Part shown: piece after piece, positions 1 through 7,444 of the stretch
How positions within the stretch are numbered: the first letter of the stretch is position 1
Layout of the letters: every line of letters starts with the position of its first letter
Origin: a virus
Length of the DNA stretch: 22,336 nucleotides
Strand: one strand, 5' to 3'
Virus record (IMG/VR): IMGVR_UViG_3300035180_003311
Coordinates: 1-22,336 of that record
Made by a program: the position numbers and the translations under genes
The notes under the pieces: model-generated
Seen by the model: the letters and a program-made list of their open reading frames with translations, nothing else
What the model was told of the DNA's origin: nothing
Databases searched by the model: none

Positions 1-87
1 TTCGACATCATTATTTGATGCTTTTTTTATTAATTCTTTGTGCATTCCTGCAATAAGATCTTTTTCAAAAACACTTTTTTTAATCAT
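1..87 (-). CDS. Left-edge partial protein, unknown function (N-terminus only)
   Basis: Twenty-nine codons are visible from an ATG at 87-85 and the frame stays open to the left edge, so the gene is 5' complete and 3' truncated. The start overlaps the TGA of the upstream gene as ATGA, the coupling used by several neighbours. The peptide starts MIKKSVFEKDL and carries I-A-G-M-H-K-E-L followed by KKAS. The AGMHKE string also occurs near the C-terminus of the adjacent upstream protein, suggesting a shared short helical element. No function can be assigned. By operon position it is probably another small head protein ahead of the major capsid gene. Confidence 0.6.
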   Translation of the reverse strand, partial: MIKKSVFEKDLIAGMHKELIKKASNNDVE

Positions 88-302
88 ATAACCTTATTTT
101 TAACCATACTTTGTATGACAGAAATTACTTCTTTTGCTTCTTTGTGCATACCTGCATTTTCAAATAATTCAGCGGCTGAATTAAGAAAATCGGCAGCTTT
201 GGATAATCTATCAAATCCATAGTTTGATTCAATTTGATTAGAAACTAATTTCTTTTCCATAGACTCATATAACTCTTGCTCAAAACTGCCGATTTTATAC
301 AT
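84..302 (-). CDS. Small helical phage protein, unknown function
   Basis: This encodes 72 residues from the ATG at 302; an in-frame GTG at 314 would give 76. The ATG is preferred because an AAGTGAG stretch lies about seven bases upstream, while the GTG has no visible ribosome site. The protein is predicted helical. Its C-terminal half reads A-A-D-F-L-N, then AAELFENAGMHKEA, then a hydrophobic helix, a helix-turn-helix-like hairpin that recurs in loose form in other proteins of this window. It follows the Ser/Asp-rich gene after a short gap and overlaps the next gene by four bases (ATGA). There is no catalytic or metal motif. It is most likely a minor structural or assembly component; no family is recognised. 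Confidence 0.6.
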   Translation of the reverse strand: MYKIGSFEQELYESMEKKLVSNQIESNYGFDRLSKAADFLNSAAELFENAGMHKEAKEVISVIQSMVKNKVI

Positions 303-314
303 TTTTTTACTCAC

Positions 315-953
315 TTATTTTGAAGATTTTGCTACCATAGCTTTTTCTTTAGCAGCTTTTTCTTTAGCAGCTTTTTCTTTAGCTAATTTATCTTTTGCTG
401 ATTGCATATCTTTTTCTTTTTTTGCTTTTTCTTTAGCTAATTTATCTTTAGCCATTTGAGAATCTTTTTTGGCTTTTGATGATACTGCCGCAGGATCTCT
501 TTTCTTAGCATTAACAACTAATGTTGCTAATTTAAGACTTAAACTAGAGCCGTTAGACAATCCGATTGAATCAAGTGCGGCTGATGCTGTTAATAAACCA
601 TCAATTGCAACATCAAATGCGGCTGATACTTGTAACGCATCATCGTCTGCATATGAACTATCCATGTGATCTTTTGTATCATAGTCTTCAGAAGATGAGC
701 CGTCTGATTCAGAAGATGAGCTACTAGAATCAGAAGATGAGCTACTATAATCATCTGACGAATCTTTTACATCATTGTCATTTGCTTTATTTTTATTACA
801 TACACATAACGATTGCTTGCATACATGACAAGACGCATCTTTTTCATCTGAGGCATATTTATATTGTGTTGCAAAAAGAGACTTATGTTCGTCACTTTTC
901 AATACTGTATCCATTGCTACCGCAACAAAATCTGATATATTACTATTTTTCAT
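315..953 (-). CDS. Ser/Asp-rich cysteine-motif protein with Lys/Ala coiled tail, unknown function
   Basis: The 212-residue protein has four parts. The N-terminus includes SLFATQYKYAS. A small cysteine cluster C42-x2-C45-x4-C50-x-C52 is a likely metal knuckle. A strongly acidic serine-rich tract (about residues 63-105) is encoded partly by a 21-bp tandem repeat. A helical segment follows with A-x-x-A-L-D-S-I-G, then a Lys/Ala/Glu tail from about 155 built of A-K-E-K-A units. GAGGAAAT precedes the ATG at good spacing. It sits directly downstream of the protease-scaffold gene. Low complexity and charge separation suggest an internal or scaffold-like virion protein. The serine tract could be phosphorylated, which is speculative. 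No enzyme signature is present. Confidence 0.7.
   Translation of the reverse strand: MKNSNISDFVAVAMDTVLKSDEHKSLFATQYKYASDEKDASCHVCKQSLCVCNKNKANDNDVKDSSDDYSSSSSDSSSSSSESDGSSSEDYDTKDHMDSSYADDDALQVSAAFDVAIDGLLTASAALDSIGLSNGSSLSLKLATLVVNAKKRDPAAVSSKAKKDSQMAKDKLAKEKAKKEKDMQSAKDKLAKEKAAKEKAAKEKAMVAKSSK
339..383 (-). repeat. 15-bp tandem repeat, three exact copies (AKEKA coding)
   Basis: The unit agctttttctttagc (plus strand) occurs three times head to tail without mismatch. It keeps frame and encodes Ala-Lys-Glu-Lys-Ala units at the C-terminus of the 315-953 protein. Imperfect relatives continue to about 460, consistent with growth of the basic/acidic helix by replication slippage. Confidence 0.9.
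688..750 (-). repeat. 21-bp tandem repeat, three copies (Ser/Asp/Glu coding)
   Basis: Three units beginning tcagaagatgagc start at 688, 709 and 730, an exact 21-base period. They encode the serine/aspartate-rich tract of the 315-953 protein. The period is a multiple of three, so copy number can change without a frameshift. Confidence 0.85.
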
Positions 954-974
954 TTATTTCCTCTATTATTACGA

Positions 975-3900
975 TTAGAACATTCTCTTTGTTGTTTTAC
1001 TAAATGCAGCGGATAATTGTGACCAATCATCGTCCGCAAATACAGCACTGTTCATTTCACCAGAGCCAATCATACCAACTTGTGGCATACGTCCAGCTTC
1101 TTTGTGCATTACTGGCGAGTGTCTTGCAACAACTTTCTTCAATGTTTCAAAATTTGCTTCATTAAAATTCATTAATTCATCAACGTGGGATGCAATAATT
1201 TGTCTGTCGTGAGCTACTAATCCACGATCAACCATGTCATAAGTTAATTCATAAGCTCTTGCCATTTTAATCTTGAATGTATTTAACTCTTTTTCAAGTT
1301 CAGCTTTAACATGCTCTTTTACAAGCTCACTTGCGAACTCTCCTCCGCCATCAACATCTCCAAAGTATTTCTTGTAATAAGAAACTGCATCTTTGTCTAG
1401 ACCTTCTGCAACTAGTGCATCTAAATCTGTTGGATCAAGTTTACCTTCTGAAACTAGTCTATGAATTGCTTCAGCTTCTTTACGAACCTTTGGTGGTGCG
1501 CCAGCTAATTCCATCATACGACGATTTACTTCTGGAAGTGTCTCGACCAATCCAAGATTATCAGATGGTTTTACATCTAATTCTGTTTGTCCATCAGTAA
1601 GACTATTCGCAGTATCTAACATATCACTGAATTTAGCCTTTGACATATCTTGAAGATCTCCGCTATCTTCTTTCCCTAGCGCATTTGCCGCTAATTTTGC
1701 TCTTAGAGCCGAACGTCCTGCTTTTGAATTAAATGAAGCGCCTTTGTATTGTAGTTCTTTATTAGCTAATTCTGGCGGAACAACTTCTCCGGCCTCAAAT
1801 TTAAGATCATTATCATCAGCATGGTTTTTATCTTCAAGACCCTCAAGACCCTCAAGACCCTCAAGATCCTTAAGATCCTTAAGATCCTTAAGATCCTTAA
1901 GATCCTCAACATGTTCTAAAGCGCCATGTTCGTGTGGCTCTACTTCATCATCTAATAATGCCATAAGCGCTGCATCGTTATCTTCTTTATTATTACCCAT
2001 ATCCATATCATGATCTCCGGCTAATGCTTGTAGTTGTGCTTCGACTTCGGCGCGCTTTACTATTGCTTGAGTGCCACGAGCATATTTTACGAATGCAGTC
2101 ATTAATTCAAATCCGCTTGCAAGAGCTGTTTTTGAATCTGTTAATGCGTCCTCTATAATAGATGATACAAAATCATTATTTGAATTACTTATAGCGCCAT
2201 TATCATGCATATCAGAAATCATATCTAGTTCTTGTTGGTGATCTGCTAATTTAGCAATTGCATCTTTCATAGCGTAACTTAATTCACTATTAAGTTCTCT
2301 TCTAATTGAATTCATGTGAGCTACACTAAATGAATTTGATGCACTTGCCGCCTTTTGTACAGACTCTTCTGGAGTTGCTTTGCCAATTTCATTTGATTCA
2401 CCTGTTAATGCGTTAACAGCTTCTTTTAAATCTGAAATTTGCTCATTTAATTTTTCGGAAGTTGCTTGAACCTCTTCCATTAATTGTGGCGCTGATTCTT
2501 TTGGATCACCTGTTGCTCCAGCGTCTTGTCCCACTGGCATTGCATCAACTGCTGCTGATTCTGGGGATGCTGGTGCCGGTGGTGCTGATGGTGCTGGTGG
2601 TGCTGGTGGTGCTGCTTGGGCATCTTGTCCACTTTTAACTAATGCGCGAACTCTATCTGCGCCAAATGTCTTAATATTATCAAGTAATTTTGCGCCGTAT
2701 TCTTTTGTGGCGATATTAGAATACATCTCATTAACTTTGCCACCAGATAAATCACCTACAGATGCACTAAGTAATAGTTTGTCTCCTAAATAAACTTCCC
2801 AAGCACTCTTTGCTAAATTTTGAGTACCATCACTATTTGATGCGCCAACAAATCTAGCTTTTAATGATGCTCTGCGTAATAATTCTTTACGCTTTAATTC
2901 ATCTGAAATTTCGGCGGAATTTGGTGATGGGTGCATTTCATCTACTGGCCCAACACCTGGGAATGGCTTTTGTCCTACCATATGTTTATCAGAATCCTCA
3001 CGAAGATCATATTGTAGTTTATCTACTGGATATTTTTGTTGACCTGGTGTTGGTGATCCTGGATTTTTATCGCTACCATTTTGAAAATATGCTTTTTTAT
3101 TTTCAAGAGCCTGTTTTGCAAGAGTAACAATTGCATTGCGTTTCATTGCATTTTCTTCTGCCTGAGCACGAGCAAGCATTTTCTTGCGCTCAAGTTCGCT
3201 AGATACATCTGCTGAACTTGGTGATGGATGAATCCCATCTACTGGTCCAACATCTGGGAATGGTGATTGTCCTACCATTTGTCTGTCTTCATTTTCACGA
3301 AGTTGCTCATTAAGAGGATCCTTTGTGTATTTGGCTTGACCAGGTGTAGGCTCCTCGGTACCTTGGTAATAACCCTTTTTATTTATCTCTTTTGATCCAG
3401 GCATGTTTTCCTCTTGTGTTTGTGTAAAACTGTTTGATAACTTATCTAAGTTTATTTTCATAAAGCTAATTTTTTCTTCAATGGCTGCCGTAACCTTACG
3501 GAGCTCACTTATTGAATCCATATCCAAATCCTCAGAAGCAAATCTTGCATGAGGTGGAGCCAATCCAGAATCCGTATTTGGTACATCAGTCTCATCCATC
3601 GCAATGGTTCCTGATGATTGATTGAATGCATAATTATTAGCATCTTGTTGAGATAAATCAACTGAACTCTTAATTTCGCCTAATTTATTTACGGCGGTTT
3701 CAAGCTCACTGCGGAATTGTTCCAAACTATCTGCATTAATATCTAATCTATTACTCTTATTTCCAGACTGATCTCCAACAGTAACTGAAATTGAAGCGGA
3801 ATATGTTTCATTGGCTAATTTTCTTAATTCATTAGAACGATTTTCTAAGTAATTATTCATTGTATTTGCGGCAGCAATAATATGTTTAATATTGGCTTTT

Positions 3901-4613
3901 GGATCCGCACCATTTACAACAATTGATAATTCAATGGGATTTAAGTCTACGTTAATTTCGCCATAGCCGCTCTTTTTACGCATATGTTCACAGAAATCAC
4001 TTTCTGTTCTAGCTACTCTGGCACAATCTGAACAAATTGCTTTTCCAACGGCAGTGCCCATTGATACGCTATTTGAAACTCCAGTTGAAACTTGTCTAGC
4101 TAATTGTGGATAACCTTTTTTATCTAACGCGCATAATGCAATAACTCTTTTTAAGTTACGATCATAATATGTATCAACAATAAAGCCTCTTACATGATCT
4201 ACTGAGCTTGATTTATGATCTATGCAAAGAGGCTTTCCTACCCACTTCCTATATGCTTTAACTAATTCTTCTTCTGGAAATATATCGCCATTTGAATTTT
4301 TATATGGTTTAACATTAGAGTCATTAGAAGTCCATCTCCAAGTTCCTCCGCTTTTATCCCAGCCTACCTGAACTTGCTCGCCTCTTGCTGTTAATTTATT
4401 AGTTCCATCATCGTTAAGTGCGGCAGCCTCAGCTGCATGCATCATAATAGCAGAAAAATATAAAAAATCTTCAGCTTTTGGCGCGACTTTTTTTAAGTTA
4501 GATGCAAATTTTTTGAAATTATCTAAAATTTCTTGACTAACAGCTGGTATACAAGAATCAGTATTTTCAACCCTGCTAATCTCAATAAGTTCGCCTAGTT
4601 TAATAAATGACAT
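975..4613 (-). CDS. Prohead maturation serine protease fused to a long scaffold-like region
   Basis: The 1212-residue protein carries an N-terminal prohead protease (about 1-250). Visible are GKPLCIDHK with H133, a second H140, TGVSNSVSMG with S184 as likely nucleophile, a zinc-like C194-x2-C197-x10-C208-x-H210, and NPIELSIVVNGADP at 225-238, typical of the herpes-assemblin-like phage protease fold. Behind it lie a duplicated module (about 413-485 and 508-582, each with TPGQ..KY, MVGQ.PFP.VGPVD and HPSP.SA), a small globular segment (about 603-662), a Pro/Ala linker (668-684), helical regions, a DLK/GLE repeat and a helical C-terminus. Stand-alone prohead proteases are usually a few hundred residues or fewer, so this is a fusion. 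GGGAGA precedes the ATG. It should process capsid and scaffold and may cleave itself. The protease call is strong; the scaffold role is inferred. Confidence 0.85.
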   Translation of the reverse strand: MSFIKLGELIEISRVENTDSCIPAVSQEILDNFKKFASNLKKVAPKAEDFLYFSAIMMHAAEAAALNDDGTNKLTARGEQVQVGWDKSGGTWRWTSNDSNVKPYKNSNGDIFPEEELVKAYRKWVGKPLCIDHKSSSVDHVRGFIVDTYYDRNLKRVIALCALDKKGYPQLARQVSTGVSNSVSMGTAVGKAICSDCARVARTESDFCEHMRKKSGYGEINVDLNPIELSIVVNGADPKANIKHIIAAANTMNNYLENRSNELRKLANETYSASISVTVGDQSGNKSNRLDINADSLEQFRSELETAVNKLGEIKSSVDLSQQDANNYAFNQSSGTIAMDETDVPNTDSGLAPPHARFASEDLDMDSISELRKVTAAIEEKISFMKINLDKLSNSFTQTQEENMPGSKEINKKGYYQGTEEPTPGQAKYTKDPLNEQLRENEDRQMVGQSPFPDVGPVDGIHPSPSSADVSSELERKKMLARAQAEENAMKRNAIVTLAKQALENKKAYFQNGSDKNPGSPTPGQQKYPVDKLQYDLREDSDKHMVGQKPFPGVGPVDEMHPSPNSAEISDELKRKELLRRASLKARFVGASNSDGTQNLAKSAWEVYLGDKLLLSASVGDLSGGKVNEMYSNIATKEYGAKLLDNIKTFGADRVRALVKSGQDAQAAPPAPPAPSAPPAPASPESAAVDAMPVGQDAGATGDPKESAPQLMEEVQATSEKLNEQISDLKEAVNALTGESNEIGKATPEESVQKAASASNSFSVAHMNSIRRELNSELSYAMKDAIAKLADHQQELDMISDMHDNGAISNSNNDFVSSIIEDALTDSKTALASGFELMTAFVKYARGTQAIVKRAEVEAQLQALAGDHDMDMGNNKEDNDAALMALLDDEVEPHEHGALEHVEDLKDLKDLKDLKDLEGLEGLEGLEDKNHADDNDLKFEAGEVVPPELANKELQYKGASFNSKAGRSALRAKLAANALGKEDSGDLQDMSKAKFSDMLDTANSLTDGQTELDVKPSDNLGLVETLPEVNRRMMELAGAPPKVRKEAEAIHRLVSEGKLDPTDLDALVAEGLDKDAVSYYKKYFGDVDGGGEFASELVKEHVKAELEKELNTFKIKMARAYELTYDMVDRGLVAHDRQIIASHVDELMNFNEANFETLKKVVARHSPVMHKEAGRMPQVGMIGSGEMNSAVFADDDWSQLSAAFSKTTKRMF
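1834..1905 (-). repeat. 9-bp minisatellite, eight units, inside the protease-scaffold gene
   Basis: Eight consecutive 9-base units are seen on the plus strand: three tcaagaccc, one hybrid tcaagatcc and four ttaagatcc. Read on the minus strand they encode runs of Asp-Leu-Lys, then Gly-Leu-Glu. The two homogenised subtypes with one hybrid between them indicate two rounds of local expansion. Confidence 0.95.
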
Positions 4614-4616
4614 GAA

Positions 4617-4772
4617 TTATCTCCCTGATTGCTTCAATTCAGAAGCCTCAGTATTATTTGACTGCTTAACTTGTTGTGACAAATCCTTGGCAGATTTTTT
4701 CTGCTCCTCTGTGAGTTCTTCCTCATCAATTACTGTAACTATTTTCCCGTCACCACGTTTTATAAAAGACAT
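4617..4772 (-). CDS. Short 51-residue phage protein ahead of the protease
   Basis: The frame runs from ATG at 4772 to TAA at 4617 and has TGGAGAAT placed eight bases before the start. The product begins MSFIKRGDGKIVTVIDEEEL and continues as a hydrophilic Glu/Gln/Lys helix ending KQSGR. Its first five residues MSFIK match the N-terminus of the protease-scaffold protein encoded immediately downstream, whose ATG comes three bases after this stop. The tight spacing, good ribosome site and coding-like composition support a real gene. The function is unknown. A small structural or protease-regulating protein is possible but unsupported. A hairpin spans its ribosome site. Confidence 0.75.
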   Translation of the reverse strand: MSFIKRGDGKIVTVIDEEELTEEQKKSAKDLSQQVKQSNNTEASELKQSGR

Positions 4773-4776
4773 TTAT

Positions 4777-4793
4777 ATTCTCCAGTAGAGAAT
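4777..4793 (-). promoter_or_regulatory. Small hairpin spanning the ribosome binding site of the 51-residue gene
   Basis: On the minus strand ATTCTC and GAGAAT form a perfect six-base stem around a five-base loop TACTG. The Shine-Dalgarno GGAG straddles loop and 3' arm, just before the ATG at 4772. Such a hairpin could reduce or time translation of the small gene and the protease behind it. It is short and AT-containing, so chance is possible. Confidence 0.4.
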
Positions 4794-4907
4794 CACAATT
4801 TAAACACTCAATTAATATAATGAATTATTGCTACAATTTTCCAAAAACTACCAGAAACGTTATTTGTATATAATAATATTACCAGCTTAATATGAAAAAT
4901 TATATAA
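4794..4907. other. Non-coding leader between two leftward genes
   Basis: Very AT-rich spacer downstream of the 4908-5567 gene and upstream of the 51-residue gene. I see no credible ORF and no strong intrinsic terminator. Several AT-rich hexamers resemble -10 boxes, but none has a convincing partner, so no promoter is called. With the protease unit behind it, this is a reasonable place for an internal promoter. Confidence 0.4.
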
Positions 4908-5567
4908 TTATGATTTTCTCTCCTTTATTACATTATTTAATTTTTGCTGCCTCTGATTAAAAAGATCTATAATTAAAGGCGTTTTTTCTTCAATTTTCAT
5001 TTGCAATTCATTGCTTACAGAATCTACCCAACTTGTTGCTAAAATATTAGATTGAATATGATTTTTTATTCTATCATCTATTATTTTTTCAATCTCATCG
5101 CATTGCTCTTGAATTCCTTCAATAGATGTAACGACATTTTTTGTAAAATCTTTTGACTCTAAATCATTAAATAAAAGTGCAAAATCATTAACTGAATTCT
5201 CTAAATCATTTACAGAATTAATAAAAGACTTCATTAATTTTACTGTTTGCGTATCTGATGCGAATGGTTGCATAGAATTAACGCACTTAAAAGCATATTT
5301 CTTAAAGATAGTAAAATTCTCTAATGATTTATCTCTAAATTTACGAATTTTTACCCTAGCATTAAATACTGCTTTGGGATCCATTTCTGGATTATCTTTA
5401 AATGGTGTTTTCATTATGTTAAGATGCTCTTTGGCTGAACTCAGCTTTTTCATAGCATGAGTAAAACTCAATAAAGCATTTTCTGCTGACTCTTTTTCCG
5501 AATCAGAAATATCGTATGACATTTGCGTACTATACGATTTCTTAATTATGCCATTTCCATTAGTCAT
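4908..5567 (-). CDS. Helical (coiled-coil) phage protein, unknown function
   Basis: The 219-residue protein is taken from the ATG at 5567, with GGTGGA upstream at suitable spacing; an in-frame GTG at 5579 would add four residues. It is mostly predicted helix: MKTPF near residue 52, then long heptad-like stretches with many Asn, Asp, Lys and Leu (for example FINSVNDLENSVNDF) and a charged end. There is no signal peptide, membrane segment or catalytic motif. The start overlaps the phosphatase stop by eight bases, so the two are translationally coupled. It is probably a structural or internal head protein; no family can be named. Confidence 0.7.
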   Translation of the reverse strand: MTNGNGIIKKSYSTQMSYDISDSEKESAENALLSFTHAMKKLSSAKEHLNIMKTPFKDNPEMDPKAVFNARVKIRKFRDKSLENFTIFKKYAFKCVNSMQPFASDTQTVKLMKSFINSVNDLENSVNDFALLFNDLESKDFTKNVVTSIEGIQEQCDEIEKIIDDRIKNHIQSNILATSWVDSVSNELQMKIEEKTPLIIDLFNQRQQKLNNVIKERKS

Positions 5568-6306
5568 ATATAAATCCACCAGTATTTAAAGTTGGTCCAG
5601 TTCCTTGTATCCCAGTGTTATTATACACTCCAACCAAAGGCACAACATCTTTATGTTCTTTTATTGACTTATAATCATTATAATTTTCACGAGTTGGAGA
5701 CTGATCATTAATATCATTATATACACTATCAAATGGATATTGTCTGGTAGGACTTAAATATGGAGCAAAAGAACCCTGATGTGCCTCGTCTAATGGTCCA
5801 GAGCGATTATCACTAATATATTCTCTTTCATTAGAAACTATATCAGCATTGTTATTATCTTTTGAAGGTTTGCATGATCTAATTATTTTTTCATATAAAT
5901 TAATTATTTGGGGGTCTACGCCAACACCGAATCCCAAAGATTTAGCTTCTTCAATTGCGTCTTCTGGATCTTTACCCATATATTTACATTCAAATAGTGC
6001 CGCTAATAACCCAGTTCTATCTTTGCCTTCATAACAATGAATATAAGTCGGACCATCATCAAGTAATAATTTCTTTAAATTATGCTGAAGCAAATTAAGT
6101 AATGAACTTCTACTGCCATCTAAATATATTTTTTCTTGCTTAATATTTAATAACTTACATGTTCTAGATATTCTCTCTCCAGACATTTCATCGAGACTTA
6201 TAATTTTATTTATTCCAAGATTATTTTTAAGAATCTGAACGTCATGCGGCGAAGGGGCGCTTCCACGCCACAAACCTTCCGTTATTTTTTTTAGTCTTTT
6301 AATCAT
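5560..6306 (-). CDS. Dual-specificity/tyrosine phosphatase-like protein
   Basis: The 248-residue protein has an N-terminal cysteine-phosphatase domain (about 1-152) and an Asn/Asp/Pro-rich, probably disordered tail. The signature is at 89-99, IHCYEGKDRTG, giving nucleophile C91, phosphate-binding R97 and a following Thr-Gly. ITEGLWRGSAP near residue 8 matches the start of atypical dual-specificity phosphatase domains, and D63 is a candidate general acid. The family hydrolyses phosphotyrosine or phosphoserine/threonine, and some members act on RNA 5' ends or phosphoinositides; the substrate here is unknown. It overlaps the upstream gene by ATGA and the downstream gene by eight bases, so it belongs to the head operon. 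The active site looks intact. The biological role is open. Confidence 0.85.
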   Translation of the reverse strand: MIKRLKKITEGLWRGSAPSPHDVQILKNNLGINKIISLDEMSGERISRTCKLLNIKQEKIYLDGSRSSLLNLLQHNLKKLLLDDGPTYIHCYEGKDRTGLLAALFECKYMGKDPEDAIEEAKSLGFGVGVDPQIINLYEKIIRSCKPSKDNNNADIVSNEREYISDNRSGPLDEAHQGSFAPYLSPTRQYPFDSVYNDINDQSPTRENYNDYKSIKEHKDVVPLVGVYNNTGIQGTGPTLNTGGFIYD

Positions 6307-7043
6307 TGAGATAAATTCCTAACTAAATTATTAAGAACAACCCTAATATATTGAGGACTATGCCCAAAAAGTATCTGTTTAACGAAACTAATGCTCTGAC
6401 CAATAGATGATGACGCTGGTATATTTTTATTAGCTACTTCATCCGCATAAAATTTGTGCTTTAAATTTTCAATAGCAGACATTCTTTTATCTGGAGATAA
6501 TTTGTTAATTGTAAACTTTACAATATCAGAAAGATATTTTCCAACTAAAGCAGGATCCCCTAATTCACTTACTGCCGCATTTTTAACTAATTTTTTTTTC
6601 AATTTAATTGGATGTACCTTATTAAATTTAATAAGAGAATTTTGTAATGCAACTTTTTCTGGTTTTTGTAGTTTTTTCTTAACAGCAGAATCAAATGCAT
6701 CTTTAAAAAATTTCAAAAATAACATAACTTGTTCTTTAGATGCTTTTTGCCTCATTTTACGCATTATCGCAGAATAGGCAAATTCATCAGCATCCATTAA
6801 ATCAATTACGTCCTGATTATCATCAGATTTCATTTTATCTCTATGTTTAAAAAACTCAACTTGTTTTAATCTTTTAACTGCTTGAGTTTTAGTATCTGAA
6901 GTACCTAAATTTTTACCTTTTTGAGATAATACGCGAAATTTACCACTTGGCAGCTTTCTAATACGAGCATATTTGACCAAATTATTAATGCAATTTGATT
7001 CATAATACTCTGCAAGTTGTGATATTTCGTTTATAGTTTTCAT
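6303..7043 (-). CDS. Basic helical phage protein with a KLPSGKxRVLS element, unknown function
   Basis: The 246-residue, lysine-rich protein carries an N-terminal element at about 26-68: IRKLPSGKFRVLSQKGKNLG, then AVKRLKQVEFFKH. This looks like a small beta-hairpin followed by a helix, possibly nucleic-acid or capsid binding. The remainder is helical, with many Lys/Leu segments and a C-terminus ending NNLVRNLSQ. The start ATG overlaps the stop of the 7040-7435 gene (ATGA), and its own TGA overlaps the phosphatase ATG the same way, so three genes are coupled. There is no catalytic signature. The basic charge fits an internal DNA-contacting virion protein; this is inference only. Confidence 0.7.
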   Translation of the reverse strand: MKTINEISQLAEYYESNCINNLVKYARIRKLPSGKFRVLSQKGKNLGTSDTKTQAVKRLKQVEFFKHRDKMKSDDNQDVIDLMDADEFAYSAIMRKMRQKASKEQVMLFLKFFKDAFDSAVKKKLQKPEKVALQNSLIKFNKVHPIKLKKKLVKNAAVSELGDPALVGKYLSDIVKFTINKLSPDKRMSAIENLKHKFYADEVANKNIPASSSIGQSISFVKQILFGHSPQYIRVVLNNLVRNLSQ

Positions 7044-7435
7044 TTATCTATAAATTCATCTTTGATAATTAATGACTCTCTACTTCTTAAAAACATATCT
7101 TCAATTATACCAGTTCCATCTATTTGTGTTAATCCTCTTATTGCCCTTTCATTTAAAAACATTACATTACCAAGCTTCATTTTTTTAGAAATTTTATCTA
7201 CATATACTGAATTAATAATTAAGCATTCTTTAAATGCTCCAATTACTTTACCACAAAATACTGCAGGATAATTTGTTGATATTTGTTCAACGCTAACCTC
7301 TTCATAAGAATCGCCTAAATATATCTCAATATATTTTTGATCAAATAATTCTGCTATAAATTCAGCAAAAGTTTTACCCCTATGATTAGTATTATAATCC
7401 TGAATTAAATTTTTTATTTCATCTTCTGATGCCAT
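7040..7435 (-). CDS. Small phage protein, probable beta-rich domain, unknown function
   Basis: The 131-residue product starts at an ATG preceded by AAAGGA at about seven bases. After a short acidic helix it alternates hydrophobic strands (KYIEIYLG, AVFCGKVIGAF, CLIINSVYVD) with the conserved-looking stretch LGNVMFLNERAIRGL and an acidic end DMFLRS. This suggests a compact barrel-like fold, perhaps SH3-like or Sm-like, but this is judged from strand pattern only. It lies nine bases after the lytic transglycosylase gene and is coupled by ATGA to the following basic protein. A head completion or adaptor role would fit the location; nothing proves it. Confidence 0.65.
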   Translation of the reverse strand: MASEDEIKNLIQDYNTNHRGKTFAEFIAELFDQKYIEIYLGDSYEEVSVEQISTNYPAVFCGKVIGAFKECLIINSVYVDKISKKMKLGNVMFLNERAIRGLTQIDGTGIIEDMFLRSRESLIIKDEFIDK

Positions 7436-7444
7436 ATTTGTCCT

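Noticed and set aside
1744-2013. Rightward Ser/Arg-rich frame opposite the protease fusion
   Set aside because: It is antisense of the 9-bp minisatellite; its RSLRS repeats mirror the DLK repeats.
6454-6777. Rightward 107-codon frame
   Set aside because: Antisense to the basic helical protein gene, with composition expected from Lys codons read backward and no ribosome site.
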